Source of the DNA: Sulfurimonas sp.
GTDB lineage: Bacteria; Campylobacterota; Campylobacteria; Campylobacterales; Sulfurimonadaceae
NCBI GenBank assembly: GCA_015487435.1
Contig: WFPU01000224.1
Location: forward strand, 1-11,918
Reading direction: 5' to 3'
Length of the DNA: 11,918 bases
This document shows, piece after piece, positions 5,621-11,918 of the stretch; position 1 is the first letter of the stretch, and every line of letters begins with the position of its first letter. The notes beneath the pieces are model-generated. The model had not been told where the DNA came from, made no database searches, and worked only from the letters and a program-made list of their open reading frames with translations. A program made the translations under genes and the position numbers.

Positions 5621-6870
5621 TTTTTAATAAATATATATGTAGGTGAAGAGCCAATTTTTAGGTTCTCATCTGTTATGATATCTCCATCTCTTGAATAAAC
5701 TTCAAAAAAATCTTCATTTTTCAATGTAGTTGGTTTTAGTGCCCAATGAACTTGCAATAAAATATTTTTTACTAAAAATTGTAATATATAATATCCTCTT
5801 TTGATATCAAGCCTAAGAAACTGTGCATTATGCAGATATTTATACATCGTTTTATATGTTTGAAATGCTGGATATTTTTTTATGCTGTCTCTATTATCAA
5901 TAAGCCCATATCCTGGTGCTATAAGTTGATGCCATGAAACTGAATCAACTTGTTGAGATGCAAATGATAAAAGGTAATAACGAAGCATATAATCAGCATA
6001 TGTTTGTAAATCTACACACTCTTTTTCACTAGTTGGTGCATATGGAGCTGTATTTTGAATAGGCCAGTTTGTTTCAGTGATGTAGAGATTTTGGTTTGTT
6101 TTTGGGCTTAACCAAACCATAGTACTTAACAATGCTATCTTATCAGAAAGGGAAAATCCAAGTTGTGTGTTTTCTGGAACACCACGCCTATCTACATATA
6201 AAAGTGAAGATATCCCATCATATTTATATTTGAATTTATTAAACAGGGTATGTGCTGTAAAATGATACTCAAAATCTATAACGCCACTTCCAATAAGCTG
6301 GGCATTTGGAAATGATTGGTTTCTTAAGTCATAAGCAGTTTTAAAAAAGTTATTGTATTCATCTATACTAAAAAATCCCCATTTAGCACGATTTATTGTT
6401 GAGCCTATTTCATATATATCCACTAAGCCATTTAATTTAGTAAAAATAACATTTAGGTTTTTTTTGAAAAGTTTTAAATCTACGACATTTTCTCTATCTT
6501 GCATAATTTTAAGAGTTACTTTTTTATCCTTGTAGGCTAAAAGAAATTTTTTAAGTTCATCAATACTATCCATCTCCCAAAGCTTTAATCGAACTAATAT
6601 ATGCTGTATACCCAATTCATTTACAAGTTCTAAAGTATGTTTTGGTTCTCTTTGGTAATCAATGCCAATGCAAAAAAAGTTTTTTGAATCTATTTTTTTT
6701 CTTTTAATAAATGGTGTAGCAACTAAAGATATAGGTAAAATTATTAAAGCTGCAAAAAATGTTTTCAATAGTGATGGCAGTGCACGCTTGCGCATAATTT
6801 TTTTGTATGTTTTGTCTTTTAACGGATAAGGTTGATCAGAGTACTTATCCCAAATATATGGTTTATTCAT
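5617..6870 (-). CDS. Membrane-anchored clan GH-A-like TIM-barrel protein, possibly inactive glycosidase
   Basis: The 417-residue protein starts with a basic cytoplasmic segment (1-33) and one membrane helix (about 34-55). A domain probably in the periplasm shows eight candidate TIM-barrel strands: FCIGIDYQ (66-73), HILVRLKLW (90-98), KVTLKIMQD (117-125), IYEIGSTIN (152-160), QLIGSG (191-196), ISSLLYVDR (220-228), LYITETNWP (262-270) and VSWHQLIAPGYGLID (311-325). The seventh carries Glu266 where clan GH-A enzymes have the nucleophile. On the fourth, the usual Asn-Glu acid/base pair (as in WEIWNEPN of GH39-type enzymes) reads Ser157-Thr158. It may therefore bind rather than cleave glycans, or use another acid. 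It is divergent from waaC, suggesting a cell-envelope polysaccharide role, but the substrate is unknown. The ATG lacks a Shine-Dalgarno, and TATAAT lies six bases before it. Confidence 0.65.
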   Translation of the reverse strand: MNKPYIWDKYSDQPYPLKDKTYKKIMRKRALPSLLKTFFAALIILPISLVATPFIKRKKIDSKNFFCIGIDYQREPKHTLELVNELGIQHILVRLKLWEMDSIDELKKFLLAYKDKKVTLKIMQDRENVVDLKLFKKNLNVIFTKLNGLVDIYEIGSTINRAKWGFFSIDEYNNFFKTAYDLRNQSFPNAQLIGSGVIDFEYHFTAHTLFNKFKYKYDGISSLLYVDRRGVPENTQLGFSLSDKIALLSTMVWLSPKTNQNLYITETNWPIQNTAPYAPTSEKECVDLQTYADYMLRYYLLSFASQQVDSVSWHQLIAPGYGLIDNRDSIKKYPAFQTYKTMYKYLHNAQFLRLDIKRGYYILQFLVKNILLQVHWALKPTTLKNEDFFEVYSRDGDIITDENLKIGSSPTYIFIKN

Positions 6871-6876
6871 AAAAGA

Positions 6877-6882
6877 ATTATA
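6877..6882 (-). promoter_or_regulatory. Extended -10 predicting a leaderless mRNA for the GH-A-like gene
   Basis: On the - strand the sequence reads TGA-TATAAT-TCTTTT-ATG, with an extended -10 (TGn) directly before TATAAT and exactly six bases between the box and the start codon. A start at the usual 6-8 bases from the -10 would fall on or next to the A of ATG. No Shine-Dalgarno is present. Both facts fit leaderless translation. Confidence 0.5.
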
Positions 6883-6943
6883 TCATGTTATAAGCTTTAA
6901 AGGTCTTTTTGAATATTATTTTATTTTTAGAGATGCCTTAAAT

Positions 6944-6951
6944 TATATAAA
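6944..6951 (+). promoter_or_regulatory. -10-like box for the waaC operon
   Basis: TATATAAA ends nine bases (8 for the TATAAA register) before the waaC ATG. Only a weak purine run (AAAGAAA) serves as a ribosome site. Transcription would start only a few bases before the ATG, giving a very short leader. No consensus -35 is visible, and an upstream TATTTT-like stretch around 6920 is an alternative. Low certainty because the region is nearly all A and T. Confidence 0.3.
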
Positions 6952-6959
6952 GAAATAAA

Positions 6960-7940
6960 ATGAAAATATGTATAGTTAAACTTTCTGCCTTAGGTGATAT
7001 TATCCATACAATGATTGTTCTTCAATATATAAAAAAAAGAATACCAAATTGTGAAATTGATTGGGTAGTTGAAGAATCTTTTAAATCTATTTTACAAAAT
7101 AATCCACATATAGATAATATTTTACCAGTAAATATAAAATCAATTAAAACAAATAAGTTAAATTTATTTTCTCAAATAAAAATTTTAAAACAATATTCTA
7201 AAAATAATTATGATATTGTAATAGATGCTCAAGGGTTACTTAAATCAGCAATTGTTTGTAAAATAATTGGTGCTAAAAAAATAGTTGGATTCTCAAAAGA
7301 TTCTATTCGAGAGGGCATGTCTAGTTTATTTTATAATCAAACAGTATCTATTGGATATGAAAAAAATGTTATAGATAGAAATATAAAAGTAGTTTGTGAA
7401 CCTTTGGGGTTTAGTATTTCTAATGAAGAGATATTAAATAAAAAATCTTTTTTATATTCTAAAGACAAAGATCTAAACAGGTTTGATATTTTGTTAATAG
7501 TAGGTGCATCAAGAAAAAATAAAATATACCCTAAAGAAAAATTTTTAGAAATTTGTAACTTTTTAAAAGATAAAAATATAGAAGTTATTTGGGCAAATAA
7601 AGATGAAAAATCAGTAGCACAATATCTATCAAATAATGCATCAAATGTAAAAATGTGTAAAAAAATGAGCTTGGAGTCATTAAAAAACAAGATAAAGAAT
7701 GCTTCACTTGTAATTGGTGGAGATACTGGACCAACGCACATGGCTTGGGGACTAAATATAGCATCTATTACAATATTTGGAAATACGCCACATAATAGAA
7801 ATACATATATCACAAATATAAATAAGGTTATAAAATCTTCTTCAGTTGTGGATGCTCTAAAATTAGATAAAAATGATTTTAATATAAATCATATTGATTC
7901 ATCATTAATTGTAAAGTTGGCTAAAGAGTTATTGATTTAA
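6960..7940 (+). CDS. waaC: Lipopolysaccharide heptosyltransferase I (WaaC)
   Basis: WaaC is a GT-B fold (GT9) transferase that adds the first L-glycero-D-manno-heptose from ADP-heptose to Kdo of lipid A at the cytoplasmic face of the inner membrane. The 326-residue protein has the N-terminal KLSALGDIIHT motif (7-17) with catalytic-type Asp13. DAQGLLKS (89-96) is typical of WaaC, VGASRKNKIYPKEKF (181-195) carries the Lys expected near the donor phosphates, and GGDTGPTHMAWGL (253-265) is the donor-binding motif. SALGDIIH and DAQG separate it from WaaF, which is encoded downstream. It is unusually AT rich even for this window (bases 7141-7200 hold 7 G or C in 60). The next gene starts 18 bases later. 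Assignment is confident. Confidence 0.95.
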   Translation: MKICIVKLSALGDIIHTMIVLQYIKKRIPNCEIDWVVEESFKSILQNNPHIDNILPVNIKSIKTNKLNLFSQIKILKQYSKNNYDIVIDAQGLLKSAIVCKIIGAKKIVGFSKDSIREGMSSLFYNQTVSIGYEKNVIDRNIKVVCEPLGFSISNEEILNKKSFLYSKDKDLNRFDILLIVGASRKNKIYPKEKFLEICNFLKDKNIEVIWANKDEKSVAQYLSNNASNVKMCKKMSLESLKNKIKNASLVIGGDTGPTHMAWGLNIASITIFGNTPHNRNTYITNINKVIKSSSVVDALKLDKNDFNINHIDSSLIVKLAKELLI

Positions 7941-7946
7941 TTATTG

Positions 7947-7952
7947 TATAAT
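7947..7952 (+). promoter_or_regulatory. -10 box predicting a leaderless internal promoter for hldD
   Basis: TATAAT lies in the waaC-hldD gap and is followed by AAGTTC and then the hldD ATG, again exactly six bases. No Shine-Dalgarno precedes that ATG. A transcript from here would begin at or next to the start codon and would let hldD-hldE-waaF-dgkA be expressed separately from waaC. No good -35 is visible. Confidence 0.4.
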
Positions 7953-7958
7953 AAGTTC

Positions 7959-8975
7959 ATGAAATATAACAACATTGACTTTAATAAAAAAACAATTCTT
8001 ATAACAGGTGGGGCAGGTTTTATAGGTTCAAACCTTGCTTTTTATTTTCAAGAAAACTATCCAGAATCAAATATAGTAGTCTTTGATATATTTAGAAATG
8101 ATGAAATCTTTAGCAATGGTTCTCTTAAAAGTTTTGGACATTATAAAAATTTACTTGGTTTTGAAGGGATAGTTGTAAGTGGTGATATTAACGATAAAAT
8201 TGCTCTAAAGAGTTTAGAAGATAATTATAAATTTGATTATATTTTTCATCAAGCAGCAATTTCTGATACTACTGTGCGTGAGCAAGATATGATGATGAAG
8301 ACCAATATAAATGCTTATGAAGATCTGCTTCGCATAGCAATTAATCATGATGCAAATATGATTTATGCCTCATCGGCTGCTACTTACGGTGATAGTAATA
8401 GATTTGAAGTTGGATATGAACAGCCAAATAATGCTTATGGTTTTTCTAAAGTAATGATGGATAATATAACATATAAATATATTAAACAAGGTATAGATAT
8501 ATCAATAGTTGGATTAAAATATTTTAATGTTTATGGAAAAAGAGAGTTTTATAAAGATAAAACAGCATCAATGGTTGTGCAGTTTGGACATCAAATTTTA
8601 AAAGGTTTAACTCCTAAGCTTTTTGAGGGTAGTGATAAAATTCTTAGAGATTTTATATATATAGATGATGTGATCGCTGCAAATATTTTAGCATGTAAGC
8701 CAAAACAAAGTGGTGTTTACAATGTTGGAACTTCTAAGGCTAGAAGTTTTGAAGATATTGTAAATATTTTACAATCTGAATTAGGTATTGACAACTCTAA
8801 AGAGTATATTCCAAATCCTTTTATTGGGCAGTATCAATTTTTTACTGAGGCAAATATACAAACAACAAAAGAAAATCTTGGGTATGAGCCAAAGTTTGAA
8901 TTAGAAGATGGAATAAAAGCATATATTCCAGAGATAAAAAAGCTATTTGAAACTGAGATTAATAATGCCAAATAA
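7959..8975 (+). CDS. hldD: ADP-L-glycero-D-manno-heptose 6-epimerase HldD
   Basis: HldD converts ADP-D-glycero-beta-D-manno-heptose to the L-glycero form used by WaaC and WaaF. It is a short-chain dehydrogenase/reductase of the extended type with bound NADP(H). The 338-residue protein shows the Rossmann motif GGAGFIGS (17-24), NADP-side residues after VVFDIFRND (40-48), HQAAISDTT (97-105), SSAATYG (138-144) and the catalytic Tyr160...Lys164 pair. GLKYFNVYGKRE (185-196) is close to the HldD signature, and RDFIYIDDV (230-238) is also present. The ATG at 7959 is preferred: the N-terminus then has usual length, and the in-frame TTG at 7944 would place the TATAAT box within coding sequence. The TTG form would add five residues. 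The 3' end overlaps hldE by 11 bases. Confidence 0.95.
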   Translation: MKYNNIDFNKKTILITGGAGFIGSNLAFYFQENYPESNIVVFDIFRNDEIFSNGSLKSFGHYKNLLGFEGIVVSGDINDKIALKSLEDNYKFDYIFHQAAISDTTVREQDMMMKTNINAYEDLLRIAINHDANMIYASSAATYGDSNRFEVGYEQPNNAYGFSKVMMDNITYKYIKQGIDISIVGLKYFNVYGKREFYKDKTASMVVQFGHQILKGLTPKLFEGSDKILRDFIYIDDVIAANILACKPKQSGVYNVGTSKARSFEDIVNILQSELGIDNSKEYIPNPFIGQYQFFTEANIQTTKENLGYEPKFELEDGIKAYIPEIKKLFETEINNAK

Positions 8976-10383
8976 ATCACCAAAAATTTTAGTTGTTGGT
9001 GACTTGATGATAGATCATTATCTTTGGGGTGATGCAAATCGTATATCACCTGAAGCACCTGTTCAGGTTATAGATATTGACAGGGAAACTACTCTCCTTG
9101 GTGGGGCGGGAAATGTAGTAAATAATCTTGTTGCACTCGGTTGTGTTGTTTATGTTACTTCTGTAGTTGGCGATGATAAAGTGGCTCATGAACTAGAGTC
9201 AATGTTAAAAGATATTGGGGCGAATACTTTTTTAGTAGAAGAAAATGAGCGTAAAACATCTAAAAAATCACGTATTATTGCTGCACATTCTCAAGTTGTA
9301 AGATATGACAAAGAATCTAAAGAAGATATTACGAAGCTTTCATCAAATAAAATATTGAACAAATTTAAATCACTTTGTGATGAGGTTGATATTGTATTGC
9401 TTTCAGACTATGGAAAAGGGGTCTTAACTATCTCTCTTACAAAAGAGATAATTAAAATTGCAAATGATAAAAATAAAAAAGTGTTAGTTGATCCTATAGG
9501 GGATGATTATTCTAAATATAATGGAGCATATCTTTTAACACCAAATAAAAAAGAAGCAGAAATCGCTTCAGGCATCAAAATAAAAGATGACAACTCTTTA
9601 GTTGAGGTACTTAAAAAATTAAAAGATGTTGCTAATTTAGATATTTCGTTAATCACTTTGAGTGAAGATGGAATTGCAATCTATGATGAAAAATTAGTAA
9701 TGCGTCCTACTGTTGCTCGTGAAGTTTATGATGTAACTGGAGCAGGGGATACTGTTATAGCTTCTCTTGGCTATTACTTGGCATGTGGGAATGATATAGT
9801 TACTTCACTAGAGTTTGCAAATCTTGCGGCTGGTGTGGTTGTTGGAAAACTTGGAAGTGCGACTGCTACAATAGATGAGATAGAACATTACCGTTCTAGT
9901 ATAAATAAAGGCTCTATTGAGAGCCATATTAAAAGTTTTGATGAGTTAAAAATACAAGTACAAAGACTTAAAAAACTGGGTAAAAAAATAGTTTTTACAA
10001 ATGGTTGTTTTGACATACTTCATCGTGGACATGTAAGTTATTTAGATGTGGCAAAATCATATGGAGATGTGCTTATACTAGGGCTTAATTCAGATGCAAG
10101 TGTAAAGGCACTCAAGGGCGAAAGTAGACCTATAAATAATGAAGAAGATAGAGGTTTTGTTTTATCTGCTTTAGAGAGTGTAGATTTTGTTTGTGTATTC
10201 TCTGATGATACTCCTTATGAGCTTATTAAGATGGTTGAGCCTGATATATTAGTCAAAGGTGGAGATTATGAGGGTAAAGTTGTTGTTGGGAGTGACATAG
10301 CTAAAGAGGTTAAACTTGTTCAGTTTATAGATGGTAAAAGCACTACAAAAACAATTGCAAAAATTCAAAGTTCTAAGTGTTAA
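8965..10383 (+). CDS. hldE: Bifunctional heptose 7-phosphate kinase / heptose 1-phosphate adenylyltransferase HldE
   Basis: HldE catalyses two steps of ADP-heptose synthesis: ATP-dependent 1-phosphorylation of heptose 7-phosphate, and after GmhB acts, transfer of AMP to heptose 1-phosphate. Residues 1 to about 315 form a ribokinase/PfkB domain with GGAGNVVNNL (46-55), TPNKKEAE (192-199) and the catalytic VTGAGDT motif (257-263, Asp262). Residues about 335-472 form the nucleotidyltransferase domain with FTNGCFDILHRGH (344-356), containing the HxGH signature (353-356), and VKGGDYE (430-436). Both domains look intact and the length (472) is normal for the fused form. The ATG at 8965 has GAGA six bases upstream and overlaps hldD by 11 bases, suggesting coupled translation. 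A TTG at 8947 would add six residues and is less likely. Confidence 0.96.
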   Translation: MPNKSPKILVVGDLMIDHYLWGDANRISPEAPVQVIDIDRETTLLGGAGNVVNNLVALGCVVYVTSVVGDDKVAHELESMLKDIGANTFLVEENERKTSKKSRIIAAHSQVVRYDKESKEDITKLSSNKILNKFKSLCDEVDIVLLSDYGKGVLTISLTKEIIKIANDKNKKVLVDPIGDDYSKYNGAYLLTPNKKEAEIASGIKIKDDNSLVEVLKKLKDVANLDISLITLSEDGIAIYDEKLVMRPTVAREVYDVTGAGDTVIASLGYYLACGNDIVTSLEFANLAAGVVVGKLGSATATIDEIEHYRSSINKGSIESHIKSFDELKIQVQRLKKLGKKIVFTNGCFDILHRGHVSYLDVAKSYGDVLILGLNSDASVKALKGESRPINNEEDRGFVLSALESVDFVCVFSDDTPYELIKMVEPDILVKGGDYEGKVVVGSDIAKEVKLVQFIDGKSTTKTIAKIQSSKC

Positions 10384-10389
10384 TTTAGA

Positions 10390-11328
10390 GTGAAAATATT
10401 TTTAGAGATTCCTACTTGGCTTGGTGATGCTATAATGACTACACCTGCTATTGAGAATATAGTCAAAGCATATCCAGATTGTGAATTGATTATATATGGC
10501 TCTTATGTTTCAACACGACTGTTTTTAAATCATCCTAATGTAAAAAAGATAATAATAGATGAAAGTAAAAAGAGTGGATGGCGTTATTTAAATCTCTATA
10601 GAGATGCAAAAAATGTAGGTAAGGTTGATATAGCTCTTAGTTTTAGAAAAAATTTCACAACCCAGTATCTACTGTTTTTTATAGGTGTTAAGAAAAAATT
10701 TGTATATCAAAGATATATAAAAAAAGAGATACATCAGGTTATCCGTTATAATGACTTTATAAATAGAAGTTTAGATATAAAAAGTCAACCAAATAAGCTT
10801 AAAATATATGGTTATGAGCAAAAAACAAACTCAAAAAAAATAGTTGGATTAAATCCAGGTGCTACTTATGGAAGTGCAAAACGTTGGTATCCAGAGGAGT
10901 TTGCAAAAGTTGCAATAGAATTATCAAATGAGTATGATATAGTGATTTTTGGTGGACCAAATGAGGATGAGATAGCAGGAGATATAGAAAAATTACTTAT
11001 TCTTCATGGTGTGAAAAATTATAAAAATTTAGCAACAAAAACTTCAGTTAATGAGTTGATGGATGGTATTTCAAATCTTGATCTGTTTGTAACAAATGAT
11101 TCTGGTCCAATGCATCTAGCTGCTGCTTTTGATATTCCAACAGTAGCTATATTTGGACCAACAAAATTTAGTGAGACAAGTCAATGGATGAATGATAAAG
11201 GTGTGATTGTAACTAAAAATTTAAGTTGTGCACCATGTATGAAACGCATCTGTCCATTGGGTCATCATAATTGTATGAAACTTATCACAGCTAAAGATGT
11301 TTTAGTGAAAATAGAGGATATTAAATGA
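10390..11328 (+). CDS. waaF: Lipopolysaccharide heptosyltransferase II (WaaF)
   Basis: WaaF adds the second inner-core heptose to heptose I, using ADP-heptose, at the inner membrane. The 312-residue GT9 protein begins MKIFLEIPTWLGDAIMTTPA, the characteristic WaaF opening (PTWLGD with Asp13). It continues with LNPGATYGSAKRWYPEEF (154-171), donor site TNDSGPMHLAAA (235-246) and IFGPT (254-258). A C-terminal Cys cluster (Cys280, Cys283, Cys288, Cys295) is seen in this subfamily and may stabilise the end of the protein. It starts at GTG, six bases after the hldE stop, with no strong Shine-Dalgarno, so coupling to hldE is likely. The protein begins at the expected residue, which supports the GTG. 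It overlaps dgkA by four bases (ATGA). Confidence 0.95.
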   Translation: MKIFLEIPTWLGDAIMTTPAIENIVKAYPDCELIIYGSYVSTRLFLNHPNVKKIIIDESKKSGWRYLNLYRDAKNVGKVDIALSFRKNFTTQYLLFFIGVKKKFVYQRYIKKEIHQVIRYNDFINRSLDIKSQPNKLKIYGYEQKTNSKKIVGLNPGATYGSAKRWYPEEFAKVAIELSNEYDIVIFGGPNEDEIAGDIEKLLILHGVKNYKNLATKTSVNELMDGISNLDLFVTNDSGPMHLAAAFDIPTVAIFGPTKFSETSQWMNDKGVIVTKNLSCAPCMKRICPLGHHNCMKLITAKDVLVKIEDIK

Positions 11329-11684
11329 GAAACCAACCAAAATATACAATATTTAAAAATACAACTTATGCAATTAATGGTTTAGTTGATATGTTGAAGA
11401 CAGAGACATCTTTTAAAATAGAGTTAGTCTTAGCAATGATTCTAATTCCAATATTATTATATATAGAGTTAGATTTAATTAGTAAATTATTGATGTTTAT
11501 TACACTTATGGGCGTGTTGATTGCTGAGGCAATCAACTCTGCAATTGAGAGAGTAGTTGATTTGGTAACACTAGAGCATCACCCTATGGCAGGACGCGCA
11601 AAAGATGTTGGTAGTACAATTGTGTTTTTAAGTATTTGTGTTTTTTTGGCTGTATGGTTTATAAATATAATTAATTTAATATAA
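11325..11684 (+). CDS. dgkA: Diacylglycerol kinase DgkA
   Basis: DgkA is a small inner-membrane kinase that phosphorylates diacylglycerol to phosphatidate, recycling lipid released by envelope modification reactions. The 119-residue protein has an N-terminal amphipathic segment and three membrane helices (about 30-47, 51-70 and 97-118). The family signature EAINSAIERVVD (68-79) and AKDVGS (92-97) are present. Glu27, Glu68, Asn71, Glu75, Lys93 and Asp94 line up, one position earlier, with the active-site residues of E. coli DgkA (Glu28, Glu69, Asn72, Glu76, Lys94, Asp95). The ATG overlaps the waaF stop (ATGA), so it is translated from the same mRNA. Placement after inner-core genes fits a supporting role in envelope lipid turnover. 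It is the last gene of the operon. Confidence 0.96.
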   Translation: MRNQPKYTIFKNTTYAINGLVDMLKTETSFKIELVLAMILIPILLYIELDLISKLLMFITLMGVLIAEAINSAIERVVDLVTLEHHPMAGRAKDVGSTIVFLSICVFLAVWFINIINLI

Positions 11685-11694
11685 TACGATTGAG

Positions 11695-11850
11695 ATTTTT
11701 TTCAATTGAACCCTCTGAACAATTAAGTAACTGATCTTATCTACTTTTAGTTTAATAAGAAATCATCAATCTAGGCACCATTTACAGCCAATAGATAGTG
11801 TAGTATTTTCACCTATGAAAAAGTTATTTAAAATTATTTTTTTCAATTGA
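11695..11850. repeat. 15-base direct repeat pair, ATTTTTTTCAATTGA
   Basis: Identical 15-base copies occur at 11695-11709 and 11836-11850, 141 bases apart, bracketing most of the gene-free region after dgkA. They contain the palindrome CAATTG. The repeat could be a remnant of an insertion or duplication, or chance similarity in T-rich DNA. No function is claimed. Confidence 0.4.
11732..11765 (+). other. Bulged hairpin in the post-dgkA region
   Basis: TGATCTTAT (11732-11740) pairs with ATAAG (11755-11759) and ATCA (11762-11765), with a two-base AA bulge and a 14-base loop. That makes nine base pairs, mostly A-T. It could be part of a small RNA or a processing site, but no independent evidence supports this. 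Confidence 0.25.
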
Positions 11851-11918
11851 TTAATTTTTTAAGCAATAAATATAAAGGGATATAAATATTATCATATTTT
11901 GTAACAAGTTATAAAATA

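Larger units (their letters stand above)
11685..11918. other. Gene-free region after dgkA
   Basis: I see no credible gene in these 234 bases. The region holds a possible weak hairpin right after dgkA (CGATTGA/TCAATTG, 11687-11708, including one G-T pair, 8-base loop). It also has a bulged hairpin (11732-11765) and a 15-base direct repeat (11695-11709 and 11836-11850). A TATAAT (11680-11685) overlaps the dgkA stop. The last 80 bases are nearly pure A/T and may be upstream DNA of a gene beyond the edge. No clear intrinsic terminator with a T tract follows dgkA. Confidence 0.6.

Noticed and set aside
6353..6535. 60-codon + strand frame inside the GH-A-like gene
   Set aside because: Antisense to barrel strands 3-4 of a coherent protein and not recognisable.
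4563..6870. Idea that the cytochrome, YfaZ-like and GH-A-like genes form an inserted mobile island between two heptose clusters
   Set aside because: No transposase, integrase, tRNA target or flanking repeats were seen, and composition by eye matches the neighbours.
7337..7813. 158-codon open frame on the - strand inside waaC
   Set aside because: It lies wholly antisense to a gene with clear GT9 motifs and has no recognisable domain; long antisense frames are expected opposite AT-rich genes.
7944..7958. Upstream TTG start for hldD
   Set aside because: It adds five residues without a ribosome site and overlaps the TATAAT box; the ATG at 7959 is more likely.
8834..9058. 74-codon - strand frame across the hldD-hldE junction
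   Set aside because: Antisense to two well-supported genes and without motifs.
11815..11850. Short frame starting MKKLFKIIFFN, like the start of a signal peptide
   Set aside because: It stops after 11 residues, has no ribosome site, and no frame continues it downstream, so even a pseudogene call is unsupported.

Overview
The window looks like chromosomal DNA of a Campylobacterota (epsilonproteobacterial) organism, most like the free-living Sulfurimonas/Sulfuricurvum/Arcobacter types. The grounds are the very low G+C, the CcoI/CcoS maturation genes of a cbb3 oxidase, a small periplasmic c553-like cytochrome, a YfaZ-type porin and a heptose-LPS inner-core cluster. The genus is an inference from gene content and sequence style, not from a search.

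Layout. Bases 1 to about 46 are the 3' end of a 5S rRNA gene on the + strand, so an rRNA operon probably ends at the left edge. A gene-free, AT-rich spacer with short repeats, an imperfect palindrome and several TATAAT boxes follows, up to base 315. A tight + strand operon then runs gmhA, gmhB, a stand-alone asparaginase N-terminal domain gene, ccoI and ccoS. It ends at a perfect 15-bp stem hairpin (4521-4555) shared with the convergent c-type cytochrome gene on the - strand. That cytochrome gene is divergent from a YfaZ-like outer membrane protein gene. The YfaZ gene converges, with overlapping stop codons, on a membrane-anchored clan GH-A-like TIM-barrel protein on the - strand. Last comes a + strand operon of waaC, hldD, hldE, waaF and dgkA, then 234 bases without a recognisable gene.

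How the genes work together. The window encodes the whole ADP-L-glycero-beta-D-manno-heptose route: GmhA isomerase, HldE kinase, GmhB phosphatase, HldE nucleotidyltransferase, HldD epimerase. It also encodes the two transferases that place heptose I (WaaC) and heptose II (WaaF) on Kdo-lipid A. DgkA recycles diacylglycerol in the inner membrane. CcoI and CcoS mature the copper-containing cbb3 terminal oxidase, and the small cytochrome c may feed electrons to such an oxidase.

Most of the window is ordinary core-genome material. The items worth a second look are: (a) the GH-A-like protein, which keeps a nucleophile-like Glu but appears to lack the usual Asn-Glu acid/base pair; (b) the 161-residue protein that is only the N-terminal half of an asparaginase, placed between heptose and copper-ATPase genes; (c) two genes in which TATAAT lies exactly 6 bases before ATG with no Shine-Dalgarno, which predicts leaderless mRNAs; and (d) repeats and palindromes in the intergenic regions. 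I did not see a clear novel defence, mobile or CRISPR system.
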